Made by a program: the position numbers and the translations under genes
Notes under the pieces: generated by a model
Databases searched by the model: none
What the model was told of the DNA's origin: nothing
The model's input: only the letters and a program-made list of their open reading frames with translations
Part shown: positions 30,133-37,491 of the stretch, piece by piece
How the letters are laid out: every line of letters starts with the position of its first letter
How positions within the stretch are numbered: position 1 is the first letter of the stretch
Origin: Ectopseudomonas toyotomiensis
Lineage (GTDB): Bacteria > Pseudomonadota > Gammaproteobacteria > Pseudomonadales > Pseudomonadaceae
Direction: 5' to 3'
Assembly: GCF_900115695.1 (NCBI RefSeq)
Contig: NZ_FOXK01000007.1
Location: 124,001 to 188,000, forward strand
Length of the DNA: 64,000 nt

Positions 30133-30936
30133 TCAGCCCTGCTCGCTCTCATGCCAGTGCCCCAGGCATAGGCGGGCGATAAAGGCCATCAGGCTGAACA
30201 GCGCCACACCGGTGACGGCGATCAGCAGCAACGCGGCGAACAATCGTGGAATGTTCATCTGGAAGCCGGCCTGGAGAATCTGGTAGGCCAGCCCGGCACC
30301 GGTGCCGCCGGTGCCGGCGACGAACTCGGCCACCACCGCACCGATCAGCGCCAACCCCGAGGCGATGCGCAGGCCGCCGAAGAAGTACGGCAGCGCGCTG
30401 GGGATGCGCAGGCGCAGTAGGGTTTGCCAACGGCTGGCGCGGTTCAGCCGGAACAGGTTGAGCAGCCCCGGATTGACGCTGCGCAAACCGAGTACGGTGT
30501 TGGAGATGACCGGGAAGATCGCCACCAGAGTGGCGCAGATCACCAGCGCCAGGGTGGTGTTGCTGACCCAGATGATGATCAACGGGGCGATGGCCACCAC
30601 CGGGGTGACCTGCAGCAGAATCGCATAGGGAAACAGGCTGGCCTCGATCACCCGGCTCTGCACGAACAGGAAGGCCGCCGCCACGCCCAGAACCACCGCC
30701 AGGGCGAAGGAGAGGAAGGTGATCTGCAGCGTCATCCACAGCGCACCAAGCAACAGCGGCCCGTCCGTGATCAGCGTGCGGCCGATGTCGGCCGGACTCG
30801 GTACCAGGTACACCGGCACCTCGAGGCCGACACACAGCGCCTGCCAGAGGCCCAACAGAAAGGCGCCGACCAGCAGCGGGGCGAGAATCTTCTGCATGGC
30901 CGGGTTGGCCAGCCAGGGAGTATGTTCAGTGCTCAT
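30133..30936 (-). CDS. ABC transporter permease (NMT1/SsuC/ThiX type)
   Basis: A 267-residue inner-membrane protein with about six hydrophobic helices and the cytoplasmic EAA-type loop (LNLFRLNRASRWQTLLRLRI, then PSALPYFFGGLRIASG), which docks on the ATPase. It belongs to the BPD permease subgroup serving sulfonate, nitrate, pyrimidine or thiamine precursors. CAGGAG precedes the ATG. Works with the ATPase and binding protein of the same operon; the imported compound is probably the Rieske substrate. Confidence 0.88.
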   Translation of the reverse strand: MSTEHTPWLANPAMQKILAPLLVGAFLLGLWQALCVGLEVPVYLVPSPADIGRTLITDGPLLLGALWMTLQITFLSFALAVVLGVAAAFLFVQSRVIEASLFPYAILLQVTPVVAIAPLIIIWVSNTTLALVICATLVAIFPVISNTVLGLRSVNPGLLNLFRLNRASRWQTLLRLRIPSALPYFFGGLRIASGLALIGAVVAEFVAGTGGTGAGLAYQILQAGFQMNIPRLFAALLLIAVTGVALFSLMAFIARLCLGHWHESEQG

Positions 30937-31012
30937 GCGGTTGCTCCTGCTGATTCGTATGGGACTGCACCAGCGCTTTGGCGAAGCGCTGTGCGCCGCT
31001 CATTCGATGCGT

Positions 31013-31819
31013 TCAATGCTCGCCCTCCCCGTTGGCTTCAGCGAGCAATGCAGACAAGTGCGCGCACTGCCGGATAAACCCCGCCGAGGTGCGGAAGGCC
31101 TCGTCCCGCTCGGCCGGGCCGTCGATGGCCACATCGGCCAGTACCCGTCCCGGCCGCGCGCCCATCACCACCACCCGAGAGGACAGGTACACCGCCTCGT
31201 AGATGCTGTGGGTGACGAACACCACGGTCAGGTCGCGCTCGGCCCAGAGCCGGCGCAAGTCGCTGTCCAGGCGGTTGCGGGTGAACTCATCGAGCGCACC
31301 GAACGGCTCGTCCATAAGCAATAGATTGGGCTCGGTGGCCAGTGCACGAGCGATCGAGGCACGCATCTGCATGCCACCGGACAACTCGCGCGGGTAGACC
31401 CCGCCGAACTGGCCCAGGCCCACCAGCTGTAGTGCCGCCTGCACCCGCGGCTCGCTCTGGCTTTTCGGCATGCCGGCCAGATCCAGCGGCAGACGCGCGT
31501 TGTCGGCCACCTTGGCCCAGGGCATCAGCGTCGCCTCCTGAAACACCATGGCCAGGCGCCGCTCACCAGCGCTCTGCTCGATGGCGCCCTTGCCCCACCA
31601 GCGCACCTGGCCGGCCGAAGGTTGCTCCAGCCCGGCGAACATCTTCAGCAGGGTGCTCTTGCCGCAACCGGAGGGGCCGAGCAGCGAGACGAACTCGCCG
31701 CGGCCAATTTCCAGCTTCAGCCGTTGCAGGGCCTGGGTGCCGTTGGGGTAGGTCTTCTCCACCTGATTGGCCAGCAGCACCGGGCGCTCGGCATCGGCCA
31801 TTTGCAGGGCGGCGTTCAT
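31013..31819 (-). CDS. ABC transporter ATP-binding protein (SsuB/TauB type)
   Basis: A 268-residue ATPase. Walker A GPSGCGKST at 48-56, Q-loop VFQEATLMPW, signature LSGGMQMRASIARAL, Walker B LLLMDEPFGALDE and the switch His (FVTHSI). All motifs intact. The ATG overlaps the Rieske stop codon (ATGA), so import and oxidation are translationally linked. Confidence 0.93.
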   Translation of the reverse strand: MNAALQMADAERPVLLANQVEKTYPNGTQALQRLKLEIGRGEFVSLLGPSGCGKSTLLKMFAGLEQPSAGQVRWWGKGAIEQSAGERRLAMVFQEATLMPWAKVADNARLPLDLAGMPKSQSEPRVQAALQLVGLGQFGGVYPRELSGGMQMRASIARALATEPNLLLMDEPFGALDEFTRNRLDSDLRRLWAERDLTVVFVTHSIYEAVYLSSRVVVMGARPGRVLADVAIDGPAERDEAFRTSAGFIRQCAHLSALLAEANGEGEH

Positions 31820-32865
31820 AGTGGCACCCCGGCCGGGCGGAACTGTTCCTCTTCGCCGTGGCGTTGCAGCAGCTCGAAGAGCATCTTGCGCATGATCAGC
31901 CCGGGCTTGTCCGACTCCATGTGGAATTCCACGCGGCGGCGGGTATCGACGCAGGCATCATAGTCGGTGGCCTCGAGGATCTCCTGGTCCTCGCGGGTGA
32001 TCGGCGCATCCCAGGCGATCAGCTCCTCGCTGCTGCAACTGGCCTCGTTGTCGTTGCGATACAGCCACTGCACCAGCTGGATGCGCTTGTCGTCGATGGG
32101 CGTGGCGCAGTTGTAGATGATGTGGTGCAGGCCGCTGTCCGGGTAGGTACAGCCGAAGCGGCGCACGAACGGCAGGTGCCAGCGGTTGAACAGGTGGCGG
32201 ATGGTGGTGGGTTTGTCCGTACCGGTGACGCGGTGGCCAGCCGGTGGATTGTTGATCGGCACCACGGTTTCCGCCTCGAAGCCCCACTCGGTCTGTTCCA
32301 GGCGGTAGCTGGAGGGTTTGGGCTGGTCGAGCATGCCGAAATTGGCCTTGTGCACGAAGGAGAAATGCGAGTTGTCGAAGCTGTTCTCCATGAAGCGCAG
32401 CGGGCTGGTACGCCACTGTTCATAGAACTGGAAGATGCGCCGGTAGGCCGGGTCGCCGTCTTCCTCGAAAGTCGGGATGTCCTGCAGCGGCTCGCCGAGG
32501 CACACCCAGACGTAGCCGTAACGCTCCTGGCAGCGGTAGGCCTCGGTGCGCGCGCCGGCCGGGATCGGCGCGCCAGCGGCCTGCTGCGGAATGCACACGC
32601 AGGCGCCGCTGCCGTCGTAGCGCCAGCCGTGGTAGCCACAGACGATGGTGCCGTCCTCGACCCAGCCCTTGGACAACTGAGCGGTGCGGTGACAACAGCG
32701 GTCGGCCAGGGCCACCGGGCCGTCGTTGCCACCCTCTTTTTTTCCCAGAAACAGCACCAGGCGTTCGCCGAGCAGGGTGAAGGGTTGCGGGCCGGCGTCG
32801 AGCATCGACACGGGCATCAGGGCGTACCAGAAACGGCGCAGCACGGGTTGTTGGGTTACCAGCAT
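31816..32865 (-). CDS. Rieske non-heme iron oxygenase, alpha subunit
   Basis: A 349-residue aromatic-ring-hydroxylating oxygenase. The Rieske cluster motif is Cys57-X-His59 and Cys76-X2-His79 (CCHR, then CGYHGW). The mononuclear iron site shows Asp164-X2-His167-X4-His172 (DNSHFSFVH). Length and a single subunit fit the VanA/CarAa type. The start at 32865 has GAGGAG upstream; a longer ATG at 32880 lies on that site. With the reductase it forms a two-component oxygenase. HpxDE of Klebsiella, which oxidises hypoxanthine/xanthine, is a functional model; the substrate here is inferred to be a purine or similar heterocycle. Confidence 0.9.
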   Translation of the reverse strand: MLVTQQPVLRRFWYALMPVSMLDAGPQPFTLLGERLVLFLGKKEGGNDGPVALADRCCHRTAQLSKGWVEDGTIVCGYHGWRYDGSGACVCIPQQAAGAPIPAGARTEAYRCQERYGYVWVCLGEPLQDIPTFEEDGDPAYRRIFQFYEQWRTSPLRFMENSFDNSHFSFVHKANFGMLDQPKPSSYRLEQTEWGFEAETVVPINNPPAGHRVTGTDKPTTIRHLFNRWHLPFVRRFGCTYPDSGLHHIIYNCATPIDDKRIQLVQWLYRNDNEASCSSEELIAWDAPITREDQEILEATDYDACVDTRRRVEFHMESDKPGLIMRKMLFELLQRHGEEEQFRPAGVPL

Positions 32866-32912
32866 GGCAAATCTCCTCATCGCGCCCTCTAACGGAGCGC
32901 TGGGCAGTCGAA

Positions 32913-33944
32913 TCAGGGGTTGGCGGCGGTGACGGCGGCGGCCGGCAGCACGCGTAGATCACGGACGAAGTCGGTGGTGAAGGCGCGTTGCCAGTCGGTC
33001 TCGGCCTTGAGCAGGCCGGTCTCGACCATGAAGTCGCGGGTCTTGCCCCAGCGCGCCGCGGTGATCACCCCGATGCCCTCGGTCGCCGCGTCGCCACCTT
33101 CCACCAGGCGGTACTCCTTGAGCTTGGCCACGCCCCAGGCCAGCAGTTCGTCGCTCATGTTGGGGTTGTCGCGCTTGATCAACTCGTTGGCCGGCGCCGG
33201 GTTGTCGAGATAACTCTTCCAGCCCTGCATCGAGGCCGCGACGAAGCGCGCCAGCACTTGCGGGCGCTCGGCAATCACCTCGTCGCGGGTGACCAGGGTG
33301 GAGCCATAGGGCGGGTAACCGGCATCGGCGAACAGGTAGAAGTTCGGCTGCTTGCCGGCCTGGGTGGCCTGGAACAGTTCCGAGCTGGCATAGGCCTGCT
33401 GCACCGCCTGCGGGTTGTTGAAGAAGGGCTGCAGGTTGAAGGTGTAGGGGCGCGCCTGGGCGTCGCTCAAGCCGTACTGCTGCTTGAGCCAGGGCCACCA
33501 GGTGGTCTGCCCGGACGTCGACACCAGCACCGTCTTGTCAGCCAACTGATCCAGCCCGGAGACATCGGCATGGGTCAGCATGCCCTGCGGGTCGCCCTGG
33601 AAGGCGGCGGCGATGGCCTTGACCGGTAGGCCCTGCTCGATGCTCTTGAGCACCTGCAGATCGTAGTTGACGATCACGTCGGCCTGCCGGTTGAGCAGCA
33701 ACTGCATGCCGTTGACCTGCGGACCGCCCATGCGGATGCTCACCTCCAGGCCCTGCTCCTGATACAGGCCGGTGGCCAGGGCCTGATAGAAGCCGCCGTG
33801 CTCGGCCTGGGCGTACCAGGAGGTGAGCAGTACCAGCTTGTCTGCAGCCTGCGTCAGCGGCGCGGCGAACAGACCAAGCAGCGCCGCCGGCAACAGGCGA
33901 CGCAGGGTGGAAGCGGTGGAACCCAAGGCAATGCGTGATTTCAT
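32913..33944 (-). CDS. NMT1/ThiY-like periplasmic substrate-binding protein
   Basis: A 343-residue exported binding protein. Signal peptide about 1-33 (ends LTQA), then LVLLTSWYAQAEHGGFYQAL, a ThiY/NMT1-like opening with WY and HGGFYQA that in ThiY binds a hydroxymethylpyrimidine. This family also serves riboflavin, pyrimidine and sulfonate uptake. First major gene of the operon, transcribed from the sigma-54-like promoter at 34262. A 59-codon reading frame ends on its ATG (see that entry). GGGAG lies before the start. Confidence 0.88.
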   Translation of the reverse strand: MKSRIALGSTASTLRRLLPAALLGLFAAPLTQAADKLVLLTSWYAQAEHGGFYQALATGLYQEQGLEVSIRMGGPQVNGMQLLLNRQADVIVNYDLQVLKSIEQGLPVKAIAAAFQGDPQGMLTHADVSGLDQLADKTVLVSTSGQTTWWPWLKQQYGLSDAQARPYTFNLQPFFNNPQAVQQAYASSELFQATQAGKQPNFYLFADAGYPPYGSTLVTRDEVIAERPQVLARFVAASMQGWKSYLDNPAPANELIKRDNPNMSDELLAWGVAKLKEYRLVEGGDAATEGIGVITAARWGKTRDFMVETGLLKAETDWQRAFTTDFVRDLRVLPAAAVTAANP

Positions 33945-34120
33945 GGCGAATTTCTCCCGATAGGAAGGCACGTTGAAAGCCGCGCCGGGCGCGCGTGGCA
34001 CCAGGCTGCGAGGGAAACCGGAAGGGGCCGAACGAGGAAAAAGCGGGCAAGGACGAGCAGCCGAGCGCCAGGAATGGCGCGACTGGAAGTGCGGTCGAAG
34101 CTGGAGCTGAAGCGTTGCAT
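33941..34120 (-). CDS. Possible 59-codon leader reading frame overlapping the binding-protein start
   Basis: Starts MQRFSSSFDRTSSRAIPGAR, with GAGAGAGG a proper distance before the ATG at 34120, and ends TGA inside the ATGA of the binding-protein gene. It is arginine- and serine-rich and without domain. The strong ribosome binding site and the exact overlap suggest translational coupling or a leader peptide, but no homolog is recognised and codon use does not prove it is real. Confidence 0.35.
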   Translation of the reverse strand: MQRFSSSFDRTSSRAIPGARLLVLARFFLVRPLPVSLAAWCHARPARLSTCLPIGRNSP

Positions 34121-34214
34121 GGCCGACCTCTCTCTCGCCCAAGGCCCGAAGACCAGGTTCAAGCACCCATACCGGGTGTGCGGCCGGGGTGGCCGCAAGA
34201 GCAATGTCCCACGT

Positions 34215-34230
34215 CGATCGGAGCCGATCG
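34215..34230. promoter_or_regulatory. Candidate TetR operator palindrome
   Basis: CGATCGG-AG-CCGATCG, a perfect 7-2-7 palindrome, placed about 20-35 bases downstream of the predicted sigma-54 start of the binding-protein operon and about 290 bases from the RutR-like gene. Position suits a roadblock operator for that regulator. Inference only. Confidence 0.4.
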
Positions 34231-34261
34231 GACGCTAACCGCTTCTACTCAACCAAGGCTT

Positions 34262-34278
34262 AGCAGAGGCTGTGCCAA
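34262..34278 (-). promoter_or_regulatory. Sigma-54 (-24/-12) promoter of the Rieske operon
   Basis: On the minus strand TTGGCACAGCCTCTGCT: perfect TTGGCAC -24 block, GG-N10-GC spacing (34276-34275 and 34264-34263), CTGCT as the -12 block. Best sigma-54 match in the window. Start predicted near 34251, about 130 bases before the small leader frame. Confidence 0.75.
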
Positions 34279-34384
34279 TTCGTGGAAAGGCCCGTTGCAG
34301 AGCGAGTCTCTCGTCAGGCCAGGGCGCCACGAGCGAGCATCAGCCAGCCTCGCGGCGACAAAAGCGTGCGCAACGGACATATCA

Positions 34385-34401
34385 CGCACAACCACGGTGC
34401 A
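34385..34401. promoter_or_regulatory. NtrC-like enhancer site
   Basis: Minus strand TGCACCGTGGTTGTGCG, compared with the NtrC site TGCACCATATTGGTGCA: outer arms TGCACC and GTGC kept, 11 of 17 bases identical. It lies about 110-125 bases upstream of the sigma-54 -24 box, the usual enhancer distance. Confidence 0.5.
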
Positions 34402-34515
34402 ACGCCGCCCCCAAAGTCATTTCCTGTCATTTTTCCGCGACTTGCGCTTGTCACCCGGACGGCGCTGGGGTATCAGTGCAATCGCTCCGCTCCCTGATCA
34501 GTTCGGAATCGCCCC

Positions 34516-35178
34516 ATGACCTTCGAAGTCCCCGCCCACAGCGCCAACGACAAGCCCGCCGGGCGCATTCGCCAGAAGAACGAAGAAGCCATCATCAAGG
34601 CTGCCGAGGAAGAGTTCGCCCGGCACGGCTTCAAGGGCACCAGCATGAACACCATCGCGCAGAACGTCGGCCTGCCCAAGGCCAACCTGCACTACTACTT
34701 CAACAACAAGCTGGGGCTGTACCTGGCCGTGCTGAGCAACATCCTCGAGCTGTGGGACAGCACCTTCAATAATCTGAGCGTCGATGACGACCCGGCCGAA
34801 GCGCTGGAGCGTTACATCCGCGCCAAGATGGAATTCTCCCGGCGCCAGCCGAAGGCTTCGCGCATCTTCGCCATGGAAGTGATCAGCGGTGGCGACTGCC
34901 TGTCGCAGTACTTCAACCAGAACTACCTGGACTGGTTCCGTGGCCGTGCCGCCGTGTTCGAAGGCTGGATCGCCGCTGGCAAGATGGACCCGGTCGACCC
35001 GATCCACCTGATCTTCCTGCTGTGGAGCAGCACCCAGCACTACGCCGACTTCGCCTCGCAGATCTGCCGCGTGAAGCAGAGCTCGCGCCTGACCAAACAG
35101 GACTTCGAGCAAGCCTCCGATCAACTGGTGCAGATCATCCTCAAGGGCTGCGGCCTGACGCCTGCTGCCAAAGCCTGA
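34516..35178 (+). CDS. TetR family regulator, RutR-like
   Basis: A 220-residue TetR repressor. HTH at about 30-60 (FKGTSMNTIAQNVGLPKANL, then HYYFNNKLGLYLAVL) and a ligand domain containing LIFLLWSSTQHYADFASQI, very like the corresponding segment of E. coli RutR, which senses uracil/thymine and controls pyrimidine and purine genes. It is divergent from the Rieske operon and therefore its probable regulator. The stop overlaps the next gene (TGATG). Ligand identity is inferred. Confidence 0.82.
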   Translation: MTFEVPAHSANDKPAGRIRQKNEEAIIKAAEEEFARHGFKGTSMNTIAQNVGLPKANLHYYFNNKLGLYLAVLSNILELWDSTFNNLSVDDDPAEALERYIRAKMEFSRRQPKASRIFAMEVISGGDCLSQYFNQNYLDWFRGRAAVFEGWIAAGKMDPVDPIHLIFLLWSSTQHYADFASQICRVKQSSRLTKQDFEQASDQLVQIILKGCGLTPAAKA

Positions 35179-35762
35179 TGGCGTTCACCCTGCTCGGCCC
35201 TTGCCAATACCGCGAGGAGATTCGCAAGAGCCGCTTCATTGCCCTCGCCGCGCCGATTGCCAGCGCGGCCGAGGCGCAAGCCTTCATCGATAGCCACAGC
35301 GATCTGGCCGCCTCGCACAACTGCTGGGCGTGGAAGGTCGGCAACCAGTACCGCTTCAACGACGACGGCGAACCGGGCGGCACGGCTGGCAGGCCGATCC
35401 TAGCCGCCATCGAGGGGCAGGACTGCGATCAGGTGGTGGTACTGGTGATTCGCTGGTACGGCGGCATTCAGCTCGGCACCGGCGGCCTGGCCCGCGCCTA
35501 CGGCGGCAGCGCGGCGAAATGCCTGCAGGCTGGCGAGCGCCGTGAACTGGTGCTGCGGCAGCCCTTCACCTGTCATTTGCAGTTCGCCGAACTGCCGCTG
35601 TTCAAGGCGCGTCTGAACGAGTTCGACAGCCTGATCGAGAACGAAGATTACGATGCCAGCGGCGCGCGCCTGCACCTGGCCGTCGCGCCGGCAGAGCGTG
35701 AAAAGCTGGAGCGTCTGTTGGGTGATATCAGCCGTGGCCGGGAGAGCCTGAGCGCACCATGA
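35178..35762 (+). CDS. YigZ/IMPACT family protein
   Basis: A 194-residue protein of the IMPACT/YigZ (UPF0029) family: N-terminal domain with EIRKSRFIALAAPI and the hallmark DDGEPGGTAGRPIL near 60-73, RWYGGIQLGTGGLARAYGG, then a C-terminal DUF1949 domain. The YigZ role is unclear; related eukaryotic IMPACT binds GCN1. The ATG overlaps the TetR stop, so it is translated with the regulator. Confidence 0.9.
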   Translation: MAFTLLGPCQYREEIRKSRFIALAAPIASAAEAQAFIDSHSDLAASHNCWAWKVGNQYRFNDDGEPGGTAGRPILAAIEGQDCDQVVVLVIRWYGGIQLGTGGLARAYGGSAAKCLQAGERRELVLRQPFTCHLQFAELPLFKARLNEFDSLIENEDYDASGARLHLAVAPAEREKLERLLGDISRGRESLSAP

Positions 35763-36322
35763 GACACGCAATGATTGCCTCGCTGCTTTTCTGCTTGGCC
35801 ATGCCCGCCCAGGCCGAAGTGCAGGAACGGCTGCAGGAGCAGTACTACGATCTGCAAGTGGCTCCTGGCGAGTCCCTCAGCCGCGCCATCAACCAGGCCT
35901 CGCCGATTCGCCAGAACGGCCAGATCTATCACGCCTACACCCGTTGGCAGGTGCAATGGAACTTCTGGTGGCGCGAACAGCGTGATGGTCGCTGCCAGAT
36001 CGACCTCACCCGCACCCGGTTGAACGCCACCATCACCCTGCCCCGCCTCGGTGGCGGCGACGCACAGCAGCGCCAGCGTTTCGAACAGTACCTGGGCGCA
36101 CTGCGCGAACATGAGATGGGCCATTACCGCATCGGCCAGGCGGCGGCGGCCGAGATCGACGCGGCGCTGCTGACGACACCTGAATACCCCAGTTGCGCCG
36201 AGCTGCAACAGCAGGCCAACCGGCGCGCCAATGCCGTGCTGCAACGGCATGTCGAACATGAACGCCGTTACGACCGCGAAACCGGCCATGGCCGCAGCCA
36301 GGGCGCCTGGCTGACGGAATAA
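35759..36322 (+). CDS. DUF922 family secreted Zn-dependent protease-like protein
   Basis: A 187-residue exported protein: signal peptide about 1-19 (ending AQA), then a DUF922 domain with the zinc-metalloprotease motif HEMGH near 119-123 and a C-terminal basic helix. The motif HExxH predicts a zinc site; activity in this family is predicted, not shown here. The ATG overlaps the yigZ-type stop (ATGA), giving a tightly coupled three-gene unit behind the RutR-like gene. Confidence 0.8.
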   Translation: MRHAMIASLLFCLAMPAQAEVQERLQEQYYDLQVAPGESLSRAINQASPIRQNGQIYHAYTRWQVQWNFWWREQRDGRCQIDLTRTRLNATITLPRLGGGDAQQRQRFEQYLGALREHEMGHYRIGQAAAAEIDAALLTTPEYPSCAELQQQANRRANAVLQRHVEHERRYDRETGHGRSQGAWLTE

Positions 36323-36480
36323 CAGCGCAAGAGGAAGGCGCGGCGCCCCACCGTGGATAGTGGCTGGACGCACTCGAAAAGCTTCGCCCCGGGGGGCTCC
36401 TACAGGGGATTGCCGTGCCGGGCTTATCGGATCGGCATTCGCTATGCTGATCTTCTTTCTCATCCGCAATGGAGCCTGAT

Positions 36481-37167
36481 ATGACTGCCCCCCGATCCAT
36501 CCTGATCATTGGAGCCTCACGTGGCCTCGGCCTTGGCCTGGCCGGTGAGTTCGCCGCCCAGGGCTGGGCCGTGACCGCCACCGTGCGCAGCGCCGCGCAG
36601 CAAGCGCCGCTGCAGGCACTGCCCGGCGTGCGCGTGGAGCAACTGGAGATGACCGACCCGGACAGCCTCGAGCAGTTGGCCAACCGCCTGAATGATCAGC
36701 AGTTCGACGTCATCTTCGTCAATGCCGGGGTCGCCGGCCCCGAGCACCACAGCACTGCACAGGCCAGTGCCGAGGAAATGGGTCAGCTGTTCCTGACCAA
36801 CGCCGTCGCCCCGCTGCGCGTGGCCGAGCGCCTGCTGCCGAATTTGGCCGCCGAACATGGGCTGATCGTGTTCATGAGTTCGATCCTGGGCAGCATCGAA
36901 GCCGGTGCCGGCCTGGGCATGCCGCTGTACGGCGCCAGCAAGGCTGCGCTCAACCACCTCGTGCAATGCTTCGTGCGCACTCAGGACAATCCAAAACTCG
37001 GCGTAGTGCTGATGCATCCGGGCTGGGTACGCACCGACATGGGCGGCGCAGACGCCCCGCTGGATATCGACAGCAGCTGCAAGGGCATGGTCGCACAGGT
37101 CAGCGCTGCCGTCGGCCAACCGGGCCTGCGTTATCAGGACTATGAGGGCAATCCGCTGCCCTGGTAA
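36481..37167 (+). CDS. SDR family NAD(P)-dependent oxidoreductase
   Basis: A 228-residue short-chain dehydrogenase with the cofactor motif GASRGLGLGL at 11-20, NAGVAGPE, catalytic Ser region FMSSILGS and YGASKAAL (Tyr-x3-Lys). It matches the C-factor-like SDR subgroup. GGAG precedes the ATG with six bases spacing. Stand-alone gene; substrate unknown. Confidence 0.85.
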   Translation: MTAPRSILIIGASRGLGLGLAGEFAAQGWAVTATVRSAAQQAPLQALPGVRVEQLEMTDPDSLEQLANRLNDQQFDVIFVNAGVAGPEHHSTAQASAEEMGQLFLTNAVAPLRVAERLLPNLAAEHGLIVFMSSILGSIEAGAGLGMPLYGASKAALNHLVQCFVRTQDNPKLGVVLMHPGWVRTDMGGADAPLDIDSSCKGMVAQVSAAVGQPGLRYQDYEGNPLPW

Positions 37168-37267
37168 GGGCGTTCGCTACGCTCGAACCGGGCCGGTAGC
37201 GGAAGTTCGCTCTGGTAGCCACAAGTAGTGGCCTCTGGTGATCCCCGGATTGCATCCGGGCTATGTT

Positions 37268-37326
37268 CGCGGCTAAAGCCCTTCCCACAAGAGCAGCAGC
37301 TGTTTGTGGGAGGGGCTTTAGCCGCG
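37268..37326. repeat. Paired REP element
   Basis: A 23-bp inverted repeat with one mismatch (37268-37290 with 37304-37326), 13-base loop, core GCGGCTAAAGCC. It follows the SDR gene and precedes the promoter of the ABC genes. Confidence 0.88.
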
Positions 37327-37439
37327 CACGCGCGAATACGGTGCATTGTGCGCAGCGCACGGAGAGACGCGCACCAATGGCAGGCATTGCAGTGCGCTCG
37401 GCCATAGGCGAGAGCCAATTAAATGGATTTTCTGACTCA

Positions 37440-37456
37440 CTGGCCAAGTTTTTGCT
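37440..37456 (+). promoter_or_regulatory. Sigma-54 promoter of the BMP-type ABC operon
   Basis: CTGGCCAAGTTTTTGCT: GG at 37442-37443, ten bases, GC at 37454-37455; the -12 block TTGCT is perfect. Start predicted near 37467, 25 bases before the ATG. A GCACCAAT octamer lies 65 bases upstream (37371-37378), the same distance as at the 42923 promoter. Confidence 0.65.
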
Positions 37457-37491
37457 TTATCCCCGCTCAGTCATGTTCATGAGCGCTTCCC

